A stretch of DNA of 64,000 nucleotides from assembly GCF_020360975.1 (NCBI RefSeq), contig NW_025408673.1:434001-498000 (forward strand). The letters are read 5' to 3'. The stretch's first letter is position 1; each line of letters starts with the position of its first letter. The notes beneath the pieces are model-generated. The model saw nothing but the letters and a program-made list of their open reading frames with translations, had not been told where the DNA came from and made no database searches. This document shows positions 46,522 through 56,927 of the stretch, piece after piece. This DNA is from Hirsutella rhossiliensis (Eukaryota; Ascomycota; Sordariomycetes; Hypocreales; Ophiocordycipitaceae). A program made the translations under genes and the position numbers.

Positions 46522-46856
46522 GTAGCGATAGCTTCCTATAGAGGTGGCGAGAGATAAGACGGATAAGCCAGCAACGGCTAGAAAGGAGGGGAAAAACCGG
46601 TAAAAAGCTCGGTAGTTAAAAGGACATTCGTAGCTTCTTTAAGCAGGATCTTCTTTATTAATTAAGATGCTAGACGGGTATAAAGAGGGGCGTTAGATAG
46701 AGGAAAGAAGGATAATTAAGGCAATATAATAAACACTCCCCTACCGCAATTGCTGCTCCCGTAAGAATCAAATCTCTCTGCCCTGCCTATCCGACCCCTT
46801 ACTTCTAATTTTACCTTCGTGTATTTTATATACTTCTCGTATCTCTCTTTACGAGA
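46522..46856 (+). repeat. Copia-1 copy 5 3' LTR, 5'-truncated
   Basis: 335 bp of the roughly 485 expected. It begins inside the LTR at GTAGCGATAGC and ends TTTACGAGA before the ATAAT duplication. Confidence 0.92.
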
Positions 46857-47333
46857 ATAATAGCTTCTTTAAATCCTTAGAAACTAGTAAAGACTTTATC
46901 TATCTCGTTATCTCGTCGCGCTAGTTAGTTATTAAGAAAATCCCTTATAATAAGTCTAAACTAAGTAAGTACTATTCTAAATAAATAATTTCCTATATAG
47001 AGTACCTTTTTAACTAGGTCTAAGAGTTTAATAGGGTAAAACTAGTAGTAGGCCTTAAGTTAGGTAAGAAAGTCTTATAGTATACTATAAGTACTATTAA
47101 ATAGTCCTTACTATTTTAGTTTAATTACTTCTTTAAGGTCCCTAACTTATTTATTGCCTTCTTTATTCCTAAGTAACTATACCTTATATTAAAGAGTAAT
47201 AATCTCGCGTATTATATCCTAAGGTAATATAGTAGCTTTAAAGTTAGTTAATCTAGCTTACTATATAGGTATATTAATAGTTACGATATTACTTAAAGTA
47301 ACGTAGTATTATACTAAATAAGAGCTTTTAACG

Positions 47334-47802
47334 TATAATAACTAGTATTATTCCTAAGGGATAAACCTATTAAGGGGTTTATATTAATAGATATACTAAA
47401 GCGTAGTCTAAGTAATAATAAGTATATTATATTAGTAATAAGTTAGAGGTTATAAACTATAGACTATAACTAAGTAATTAAGTAATTAAAATTAAAAATA
47501 AGATTATAATAGAGATCGTAATAATTATAATATTAAAAGCTAGAGAGCTATCTATTTAAAGAAGTAAAAGTAAGTAGCTATATATACCTATAGAGACTAT
47601 CCTTAGATTATAGGCCTAGCTATAATCCTTAACGTTAGATTATATAGAGCATAGTAATCCCGTTAATCCTAGATTTCTTAGATCTATATAATCCCCTTAA
47701 TCTTATATCTATTAAATAGTTATGCTAACTATTTATTTATTAGACCGTATTACTTACTTAACGCGGTCGACCGTTAGCGGCCTAGTAGCTATAGTCGTAA
47801 TA
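47334..47802 (-). repeat. Gypsy-1 5' LTR
   Basis: 469 bp, TATAATAACTAG...GTCGTAATA on the plus strand; closely similar over its length to the split copy at 6468-19326. The adjoining internal bases (TTTTAACG on the plus strand) give no primer site that I recognise. Confidence 0.88.
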
Positions 47803-48097
47803 CTTAGGGGTAAACTATCTTCCTCCGCTACCTTTTATAGTACCGCCTATTTAATAGCCTACTTAACGTTATTAAGGGAGAAGTAGTAGCTAATTATAAC
47901 CGGCTCGCGGGCGGAGCCCCTAGTAGCGTTAAAAGGGCGGCTAAGGGTATTAAGAAGAATCTTTCGGCTAATACTTTAGTTTTATCTAAGCGCGTATAAG
48001 CTAGGGTCGGGTTGCCTTTTAGTCGTAAGAGGTTAAGGAAACGTAATAATATAGGCGGTTAAGAGCTTCTAAGTCTAGCCTATAGCTCTAAGACCTA
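47803..48097. other. Unassigned DNA right of Gypsy-1
   Basis: Mixed GC-richer text (CCGGCTCGCGGGCGGAGCCCC near 47900) and RIP-mutated DNA. No coding or structural feature recognised. This is the right target flank of the Gypsy; it does not repeat the left flank. Confidence 0.5.
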
Positions 48098-48436
48098 GAT
48101 ATATCCTAGGACTATATATATCCTAGGACTATATATATCCTAAGACTATATATATCCTAAGACTATATATATCCTAGGACTATATATATCCTAGGATTAT
48201 ATATATCCTAGGACTATATATATCCTAGGATAGAATATATCCTAGGACTATTTATATCCTAAGATTAAATATATCCTAGGGCTATATATATCCTAGGATC
48301 TAATTATATCTTAGGACTATATATATCCTAGGACTATATATATCTTAGTACTATATATATCCTAAGATCTAATTATATCTTAGGATTATATATCCTAGGA
48401 CTATATATATCTTAGTATTATATATATCCTAGGACC
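48098..48436. repeat. 17-bp minisatellite
   Basis: About twenty tandem copies of ACTATATATATCCTAGG with point variants (CCTAAG, CTTAGT, GGATTA) and some units of 15-18 bp. Each unit contains the palindromes CCTAGG and TATATATA, so the array can fold on itself. It is not associated with any LTR or TIR in the window. Confidence 0.9.
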
Positions 48437-51054
48437 CTAAATACTATAATACTTACTATTAGTTATATAGATTATATAACTAAGCTAGGTCTAAGTTATA
48501 GGATTTAAGTAGTAGGCTATTATTATATAATATCGCTTAGAGAGCTTTAAAAAGTAAAGCTTTCTTATAACTTATAACTAAACTATACTAGTAGTAGATA
48601 GTAGTATTTATTAAGGCCCTAATTAGTTAGGATTAAAGTTATAAATATTACCCTTACCTTACTTTTCCTATACTATATTCTTAGTAAATATATTATATTA
48701 GCTAAGCGAACCGCTTCCTACTAAATATAAGTAGGGCTAGGCTACCTCTCTTTATATTATAAAGCTTTCCTCCTCTTAAGTTTCTCTATATATTATATCT
48801 ACTAACCCTTATAATTAGTAAAAGAAAAGATATAGAAGTAGTAAAAACTTAAAAAAAAGGTAGCGTACTTTTATAAAAAGCGGATTTAAGGTCTATAAAT
48901 AGTATTATACTAATATTTATATTTTACTTCGCTATAAAGGATAAATATATAGCCTTAGATCTATTAATAAGGCTTAGCTATTATCGCTTAAAGATATTAT
49001 TAAAATCTTAATACTAAGTAATATTCTATTATAAACTAATAAATAGATCTAAGAAAAAAGCTTTTTATTACTACTCTAAGTAATACCTAAGGATATAGCT
49101 TATTATTTTAGGTAGGAAGAACTAGATATAAGTAGTAATCCTTAGTAAGCACGGAATATATATACTAGGTAAGGCAGCCGTCTATACCCCTTTTATATCG
49201 TTTTCGAAGCTCCTTAGCTTTTTAAGAGGCAATGCCTATACTAAAGTCTACTACTATAAGAATAATCCTTAGACCTCTAGTTTATATATATTAAACTAGG
49301 CTAAGGGAAAGGCAGCGCTAGTAAACTCTTTATATAAGTAATAAAGTATAAGTAAAGGAGGACGTTTTAAGACCCCCTCTTCCCCCTCTCCCTAGGCATA
49401 TAATAATAAGCCCTTAAAAGAGAAGGTTCTAGGGTAAGTATATCTTAGAGTTATTAGTAGTCTTATAGATTAGGTCGCCTTAAATAAATACTTAATAATA
49501 CCCGTTTTCCTCTCTATATTAAGTCTTCGATTTCTTATTCTACTAAGCGCGACGCTTAACCCGATTTAGGCCCTTATATCTATATAGCGTTTAGGGATAT
49601 AAGGTACTCTACCTATAACCTATTAGTTAGCTAGCTTCCTATAAAATATATAAGACCCCTCTAAATCTTATTGCTTACCCTCTAAGGAAAATTAGTATAA
49701 GGCTTAGGCTTATACTTAGTTAATATATACCCTTCTACCTATTAATATCCTCTCGCCTATCTCTCTAGCTAATATTTAATAAAAGCTAGGGCCCTAGCTT
49801 ATACTATCGTCGTTAGTTAAACGTAGGGGCATACTATAAATAGTAAAAGCAATTATACTTACGTCCTACGCGATTAATAGCTCGTCCTTTACCTAGAGCT
49901 TGCTAAACTAATAGTATAAGGGTATATTCTCTATAAGAGCCCTATATAGGCAGGCACCGCTGCTCGCCGCCCGCCTATACCCTTTATTAGTCCCCCGCGA
50001 GAGATAGGCGAGCTTTTCTACCTCGCTCCCTCCTTTTCTTCGACTACTAAGTATCGATTATATCCGTTTACTTAATATAGTTATCTACTTAATTATCGTA
50101 GTTATTAAACTACGAACTATATAACTCCGTAGATATTACTAAGGTTTAGTTATATCTATATAAGCCGCGTCCGATATATACGAATAATCTAACTACCGTA
50201 TAGCTTATCGATTACCTCTAGAAAATATTAAAGAAGGATAGCCGTTATCGCAGCGAGTTAGTCTAAAGAATTATATCTACTCTAGAAGCTATAGCCCTAT
50301 TAACGCTAGCTTTAATATCCTCTCTAGCTAACGTATCTAGCCTAAGACCTAGACTCCTTAACCTAACCGACCGTCTACCGCGTCGTTACTAAACTAGGTA
50401 TCTTTTATTAAAGCCTATATTATATAAAAGCTTTTATTTACCCTTTTCCTATTAAGTTATTAATAAGCAAACACCCCTAAGACGATCGAAACGCCGATAC
50501 TTAAGTATAGTAAATACCGATACCGTAATTACCCTAGTAGAAGGTACACTAATATCTCCTTTAAGTATACCTGCCCTTAGTCTAACCCCTACTAAAAAGA
50601 AGTATTATAGTCCTAGTAAAAAGCCTAAGTATAGACTATTAGAATACGAGCCTCGGTTTCGCGTAATATATAAATAAATTCGATAGTAAGTATCTTAACC
50701 TTTAACCCTCGCGAGTATCTAGAATATATAGAAATTATACTATGCTTTCTAGCTCTAGATAATTAAGTAAGTTCCCTATATAAAAGGAGACTTAAAGCTA
50801 AGGAAAATATAGTAGCGTATTAAGTTTTGCGACGACTTAAAGAAAAAGGGCAGTAGTATAGTAATTTAAGCAAAAGTCTAACTAAACTTTAAGCTCGTGC
50901 TATTAGCTTACGAATACCGAAAGGCTAAAGAAGAGAAGAAAGATAGTAAGAGGTCGGATAATATAAAAGAGATATTTATTATAGAGCTTTTCCCCGATTA
51001 AGATCCGAAAGTTAGACGCTCGACCTAGGATTACTACTAGTAAATAGGAGAACC
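48437..51054. other. Unassigned RIP-mutated DNA, possible gene remnants
   Basis: AT-rich with GC-richer patches (around 49370-49450 and 49950-50050). Several plus-strand frames are long apart from TAA/TAG, for example from about 48885, but RIP removes TGA everywhere so this does not show coding. A stretch at 50690-50900 (TFNPREYLEYIEIILCF...) looks more protein-like. I recognise no domain, LTR or TIR. Confidence 0.45.
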
Positions 51055-51792
51055 ACTCCTTTATCTTATTAAGCGCTATAGCTAAGGAGCTTTAGTATTT
51101 CCTATATTAAACGTAACTAAAAAGAGGTATTTTTATATATCTCTATTACTCCTAAGTATATCAGCTTATTTATTTCTAGCTTATAACTACTTACCTATAG
51201 TAAAATCGGCGACTTCGTTAACTATATCGGAGTTTACTATCCTAATTTAATAGGAATAATATAAAATTTATTATATATTCTACTAAGGCTAATTAGATAG
51301 GGTTTACTACTAGGCGGCCTAAGAACTAATAATATTCCTTTCGAGAAACTAACCGAAGTTAATAAGCATACTTTTAATTAGCTTTTTCCGCTACCTACGA
51401 GTCTAAAGCAAGCAATAATAAGGTTATATAGTCCCTATATAGAAATTCTGCCGTGGCCTAAACTAGAGGCCGAGATTTTCGTGCGGAGCTAATCCGATGA
51501 CTGCCTTATAAGTCAGGAACCTAACTAGGTAACAGCGTTAGCTCACGGGAGTAAACTATATAAGGACATGCCTTTGCCTTTTCTAGTTAATGACTAGAAC
51601 TATGACGAGTTTAACACTCAGCAACCGTGGCAACAATTTGGCGAGCCTCTAGGATCCACGGGTGTTACCCCTGCGGATCTCGTGCTTAATGACGAAGACT
51701 CTGTCGTAGGGAATTTCGTTAGCTGCTTCCCACCAACGACTGTTGATGATCGATTGGAAGATCTAATGGCTAATAGCGCCGGAATTTTGTAA
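51055..51792 (+). pseudogene. 3' part of an unidentified gene, RIP-damaged
   Basis: One plus-strand frame runs to TAA at 51790-51792. From 51211 it has 193 codons with six internal TAA/TAG stops, clustered in the left half. The right end (51590-51789) is free of RIP damage and normal in composition: LNDEDSVVGNFVSCFPPTTVDDRLEDL shape, acidic C-terminus. Upstream text includes PTSLK.AIIRLYSPYIEILPWPKLEAEIFVRS, which faintly recalls the C-terminal region of fungal bZIP-associated DUF3425 proteins, too weak to name. Probably a single-copy host gene hit by RIP spreading from the repeats. Confidence 0.5.
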
Positions 51793-52469
51793 GGCTATTT
51801 CGAGCGAGATAGCTAGCATATTCCTAAGGAGAGGCGGGGGGGGGATGGGCAGGGGGGTCATATTGCATTTCTGCTAATTACCGCCGGACTTTGCTCCGAA
51901 GTATACCGTAAGACTCGATAAAACGCAATAGAGTGCGATAAGTTTCTGTATAAATATTGCTTGAATGGAGCAGGCCGGCTTTAGGGATCACCAAGTAACG
52001 GGCTGAGCCTGTGGGGGTCTCGGCTCCGCTCTCGACAAGACCTACCGGAGGAGCTCCGCTTATAAGTTCGCGCCGTCTTCGAGAGCTTTCCTTTCCTTTC
52101 CTTTCTTCTTCTTTTCTCCTTAGCTTAGGATACTTATCGCAGTCGCTCAGCTAGTTGTCAACACACTCAGTTGAGACCGTTACACACCTTGGATTGGCTG
52201 CACGGTCAGATCACGATGAAAATATCAACGACAGGTCTATCGAATACAGTCAACTCGCAACCGACGACTTGGCCGAGCGGCTGAAGTACATCAAGAGCCA
52301 CCAGAGTAGTTGCCGAAATAATAAGCACCGTTGAGATGGCTGCCACCCGATACAGTAAGGCGGTCATTATGTGTTAGAGGAGTACAGTCCGTATTTCAAG
52401 CCTTGTTGCACAGTCGTGTCTGGTGCCGTCTCCGCGATGCAACTCCCTCGGCGGGAGGGATTAGCCATG
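51793..52469. other. Weakly mutated intergenic island
   Basis: Normal CA/TG content. Holds a G-run (51835-51846), a TATA-like TATAAATA (51950), a pyrimidine tract CCTTTCCTTTCCTTTCTTC (about 52089-52109) and a stop-to-stop frame without ATG at about 52150-52334. The pyrimidine tract resembles fungal core promoters, but no intact downstream gene is present. Confidence 0.45.
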
Positions 52470-53829
52470 CAGTGATCGGAATGGTCTGGTCTGCCTTGGG
52501 GTCTGGTCTAGACCGCCAAGACTTGGTCTGGTTTGATGATTTCTCGAGACCATGGTCCGACCGGTCGGACTAGTCGGACCAATAACTGCTATTAATAGAT
52601 CAAGCTAAGAGTAGGAAGATGAATTAAATCGACGTTTTTCTTTTTCTTCCTAGCTTCTTTATAGGAAAAGGGGTAATCAATTGGCAGTCTCTCTTGTGGG
52701 CGGTAGTAAGGTAAAACTGACGATAGCTGCCTGGCATTGTGTGCAATAGTAAATTTATATGTTTTTACTCCGCAGACGTAAGGTCGGTTAACTAGTCGGC
52801 GGTGATGTCCGCGTCTTTTATAGCGTCTCCTGTCGCTACCCCCTCACCAACTCCTACATCGCCCGCCTCGACGCTATCAAGCAACTCTACCCCGTATACT
52901 TTCTCTGCTTAATATCCTAAAGTTCCGGACGAGTTTATATAGGACCGCGTTATATACGTAAAGCGCGAAATAGTCGCAAATAAAGGATATCGTCTTAGTT
53001 CCTCGCATATCTAGAAGTACGGTCTCTAGTATATTCGATATAGTGATAAGAAGGAAGTATACTACTGCTATAAATATATAGCCGGAAAATACTAGCGAAA
53101 ATATCAGATCGATCCTTGTTAAGATACTTTAAGAATATAATATCGGCGGAGATTTAATTAGATATTTTATGCTAGATAACGCCTCGATAAATGACACCGC
53201 TATTAAGTTTATACTTAAGCAGCTCTGCCCGTGGATAAGCTCGAAATAGCGCCGCTATCGCCGACTACGCTACCTAGGATATATTATTAATCTCTATTAT
53301 TAGGCGTTCCTAATAGGTCGGAACTATAATAAATATCTTACGAAGCTTAAGAAGCATTACTTACGAGGAGATTACGTAAAGGTAGAGGAGCTATAGAGGA
53401 AGTTTAGATGTTTAGGTCGACTTTATAACCTAGTACGGTATATTAGGCTCACCCTATAGCGTCGGGAGGAGTTTGCTATAATCGTGGTTGGCGGTGACCT
53501 CTCCGCATTTAATAGACTCGAATTAATATAGAATAACTCGACGCGCTGGAACTCCTGGTTTCATTCTATTACACGCGCATTGAACGTTCGAGAACGTCTG
53601 GAGCTCTTCTCAGCCAGGGCTCTTAATAATGCAAACGGTTTAAAAAAAAGCCTCGAACCGCCTTAACGGTTCGTCTAATATTATAAACCGAACCGGCGGA
53701 TTTTTATTAATCCTCGAACCGCACTAATAGTCTAGTCGCTATCTCCGAACCGGACCGAACCGCAAACCGCGGTTTACACTAATAGTCTAGTATACTCTAG
53801 ATATCTTATAGACATTCTATATATACTTT

Positions 53830-56500
53830 GCAGGCTATATAACACCGAGATCTGCTTAATAATTCGTTGCTATTTTATTTAAGAAGCTAGATATCTTTAT
53901 TGCTTCCCGACTCCTAATTATTAAGCCTATTATTTATGCCTCTAGGGCTAATATAATAGCACTCCGAAAGGACCACGAGGGCGCTATTATCCTAGGATCT
54001 TAGATACTCCGAGAGATTTATAGTTTCGATACCGATTAATCCTCTTTAATTGGTCACCGTAGCTTTTGCTTTAGAGAAAAGGCGCTTCGTTTTAGTCGAT
54101 ACCGGCGCGATCGAGAGAATATTAATAGCTATTAGGGATAGATTAGGGAATCTACGTCTTTATATAGACTCTAACTACTACTTTAGAGGGTCCGATATTA
54201 TTATCACGGGTTCCCGATAGTATACTTCGTATTCGTTATCGTCTATATTAAAAATTATAGCCTTCTATTCCTTTATCTAGGTTTTGTATCTATTTAGTCG
54301 TCGAGTATCGGACTCTTATATATAGCCTTATCGAACGGCAGGATATAAAGTGGTCGATTTAAATGTCTCCCTCTATAGCTATGCCACTCTACTTTTTACC
54401 TACTTAATCTATTCGGTCTTTTCCTTCTAAGTCTGTTCTATATAAGCCTACTTAAGGGAGGGATTCTATACTATCGCTACTAAGTAGACTAGGGAATCCT
54501 CCGTTAGCTTATAATAATCAGCGAGTTTAGCCTAGGCGGTCTCTATTATTATAGCTAGGTAGGGAACAGTGGTACTCTCTCTAGCAGCCTCGATATAGTA
54601 TAGAAGATAGTTTATAGTAGGTAAGATATTAGAAATAGAAGATATCGCGGTGCCTTCGTTAGCTAATATAGTATTATAAAATAGCTCGAGAAATTTATAA
54701 ATCTTAGCTAAGGTTACCTAATTAAAGGCATTTAGGGCATCTTCCTATAAAGCTAGCTCCTATATATAGAAGATTGTTATAGCTTGCCGGACCCTCGGCC
54801 TAAGAGCCTATTCGACTATCTTATACTAGGAATTTTACCGCGTATCGTTATCGCGCCGTAGTCTAAGACTTTTAGTAAGAGATATAAATATCTAAAGTCG
54901 CTACGGAGTCTATATAGTATAAACTATAATGTTATAGAGCTTGCCTATTACCCCGCGCTTCCTCTATTACTCGACTTACTCGTCTAATAGTCTATAGTAA
55001 GGGCCTATCGTTAATAGCCTCTTCCCGATAAGAAACTCTATTACGGTAAGGTTAATAATATAGCTAAGATAGCGAAGCTTATAAGGGAGCGGATCGTAAA
55101 AAACGTTAAACTCCCGTTCTAGGTTATTAAAAATTTTATTAATTATAGTGTTTATATTACTAGCGTTATCTATTATAAAATAACCGACCTTAGATACGAT
55201 TCTATACTCTTATATAAACTCTATAATAGCCTCGGCTATATTCTCGCCGCTATACTAGCCTTCTAGCTCTTTTATTCTTACTATAAGCGACTATAAACTA
55301 TAGTCTTTAGTAATAAACTATACTAAAGCTTATTACGCCTAGATAACTTAGCGATATCTAATTATCGGGGACGATATAGATTAAAGATAGAGCATTTTAT
55401 AAGGCTCGCCTAATAAATTCTTTTTTACTATTATAGCCCTATTATAGATCGTTCCGGATTATACCGGTAGATCTTAAAAAGAGATTATTAGCCGCTAGGC
55501 GAATATAGCGGATTAAGTTATAAAACAATACTTATTTAACTTAGGTAAAGGGAAGGCTGTACGCTACTATATAACGGCAATATAGCTCTCGTAAGGTAAT
55601 CGTATCTAGCGTATCGTTTTCTATAGTTACCTTACGTTTCTTAGTAGGATATAGATTTTCTTTAGTTAGAAAGGCTATAATATTTCCGAGCTAGCTTTTC
55701 GACTCTTCTTAGCTCGCTTCCTACTTACTAGATATAATAATATTATACTCTTTACGTAGATAATTAATAATTATAGACGATCCGCTAGAGTACTTATATC
55801 GCTTAGTCCTTTTCTTCTCGAAGTATAGCTAATAGTACTACTATCTTATGCTATTAGCGTTAATCTAGGCGTTCGAGATTGCCTTGCCTTCTTTTAATCG
55901 ATAATATAGCTAGATCGGCGATATCCTTTATCGGATTACGCTAAGCGAAGCTTCGGTTAATAGCGCTATAGAAGGTATACCCACTTAAGTACTATGATTA
56001 TCTAAGCAGCTAGTATTACTGCCGGTACTAATAGTCTCGGTATATCTTAGTATTAAAACTATTAAATAAAGAATAAGGAAAGGTAGTTTAACGTTAGAGT
56101 AATAAAGGAAAGGGTAGAAATTATAGGTTTAAATATATAAGCGGAATTACTTTAGAGGAAGTTATAGTCTTAAAGGCCGATAGTCCCTACTTAGATTATT
56201 TAAACCGAAGAGAAACGATAAGAATACGAAGTATTTTAACGGTTATAATAGATTATAATTTACGTTTTTCTACTTAGCTATATCCCTAGTTCTCGGCTAA
56301 TAACTATAGTTACTATTATATAATACTTACGCCGTCTTAAATATATAAACGAATTATATCGCGGATCTAGTTACGATAGAGACTTCGTTTCTAAGATTTA
56401 AAGTTCTAAGACCTAGATTATAGATACGCGTTTATTTCGCGTATATATCGTGATATATTAGTCGCGACCGCTTAAAAGTAAAAGCGATTCTTTTAAGAAA
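53830..56500 (-). pseudogene. hAT-2 transposase relic
   Basis: The minus strand shows RRLVQRRENIAEAIIEFIQEY then YRIVSKVGYFIIDNASNINT (DNASNINT at 55147-55170) and KLRYLSYIINLTVIEFLIGKR (55010-55080), the hAT catalytic core; the C/H of RCLGHIINL have become Y/Y. The N-terminal finger and the dimerisation domain could not be recognised, so the ends given are only the span likely to be coding. It differs in sequence from hAT-1. Confidence 0.75.
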
Positions 56501-56899
56501 ATTTCCTATAATAAGTAGCTTAAGATACTAGTTAATTAAGGCTTAAACTAAACTACCCTATATACTTTATTCTACGTTTAATAGTAGATTTTTTTCTTTT
56601 TAAACGCCTCTATAGTTAGCACTAGCTTTTAGAAACTTATAAGTCTCGCGCTTAAGGTATCTAATATCTAAAAGCATCTCTCTAGTATACGTATCGTCGT
56701 AGGTTATTAAGAAACTAATAGCCTAAAAGTTAGGTAGATAGAGATTACCTTTACTATGCTTACCGGTTATAGTATACCTGCTCTACTTTATAGCTTAGAC
56801 TAATAGTATAACCGTTAGTTTAGGATCTTTAAACCGAGCCGCCGGTCCGGTCTGCCTATCACGAACCGGACCGCCGGTTCGACCCGAAAAACCTAAACC

Positions 56900-56927
56900 G
56901 CACTATTAGTCCGCGGACTAATAGTGC
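56900..56927. repeat. Perfect 28-bp palindrome in hAT-2 subterminal region
   Basis: Two head-to-head GCACTATTAGTCC units meet at a CCGCGG centre and are flanked on both sides by AAACC. ACTATTAGT/ACTAATAGT recurs at both hAT-2 ends (for example 53730-53740 and 53790-53800), so these are probably transposase-binding subterminal repeats. Confidence 0.85.

Larger units (their letters stand above)
40163..46856 (+). mobile_element. Copia-1 copy 5, nearly complete, with a nested R4 solo LTR
   Basis: Plus strand in Gypsy-1 gag, with a perfect ATAAT duplication (40158-40162, 46857-46861). The 5' LTR is 40163-40646. The 3' LTR (46522-46856) lacks its first 150 or so bases together with the purine tract: pol leader text ending CCCGGATTTCTCG joins directly to GTAGCGATAGC. 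Net length without the R4 LTR is 6,121 bp. As both target duplications survive, the deletion happened after insertion. Confidence 0.93.
27360..47333 (-). pseudogene. Gypsy-1 gag-pol relic with C-terminal chromodomain (interrupted by insertions)
   Basis: Minus strand, in order. Gag begins at about 47300 and, after copy 5, continues below 40157. A CCHC knuckle at about 39683-39733 reads GKYFNYKKLRYYFKKY, with three Cys and the His all changed to Tyr. RT: KGYI..., FILKKNNKL.LFINYRRLNN near 37060-37140; FRLFKYLVILFRLINILATF at 36801-36895; after the SINE, FIVVNLDNILIFLDTLEEYKE at 35885-35985 (second catalytic Asp now Asn). After copy 4, the RT end and RNase H begin at 29401-29653. Integrase: KYKLSIAYYL.IDR.I at 28062-28111 (HPQTDGQTE motif). 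Integrase C-terminus: VNYKLSLLIIIQIYLVFYILLLE at 27545-27650. The chromodomain E.YLIK.KGY...GNT.ELLKYL lies at 27360-27520. This order and the chromodomain mark a chromovirus; chromodomains target insertion to methylated histone chromatin. Confidence 0.88.
6468..47802 (-). mobile_element. Gypsy-1 chromovirus, 7.6 kb, expanded to 41 kb by nested insertions
   Basis: A complete minus-strand Ty3/Gypsy element. Its 5' LTR is 47334-47802 and its 3' LTR is 6468-6512 plus 18903-19326; both are 469 bp once the insertion is removed. A purine tract borders the 3' LTR. Subtracting the inserted elements and duplicated target bases leaves 7,639 bp, a normal size for this group. Insertions inside it: 6513-18897 (Copia-2), 20099-26976, 29659-35879 and 40163-46856 (Copia-1 copies 3, 4, 5), 28705-29400 (Copia-2 solo LTR), 36004-36784 (SINE). 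Reading across the joins restores continuous Gypsy protein text, which supports the reconstruction. The outer flanks AATAA (left) and CTTAG (right) do not match, so no target duplication is visible. Confidence 0.88.

Noticed and set aside
48098..48436. CRISPR-like array
   Set aside because: Units are contiguous 17-bp tandem copies without spacers, and the window is eukaryotic.
51211..51792. bZIP-associated DUF3425 gene
   Set aside because: Only a short PTSLK...PWPKL resemblance; no basic region or leucine zipper upstream. Left as unidentified.
52263..52285. tRNA Ser/Leu-like A-box (TTGGCCGAGCGGCTGAAG)
   Set aside because: No B-box or cloverleaf follows within 100 bp; the same bases read as part of a short open frame.
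52331..52573. 80-codon ORF
   Set aside because: It overlaps the GGTCTGG repeats and hAT-like left end; low-complexity repeat translation with no recognisable domain.
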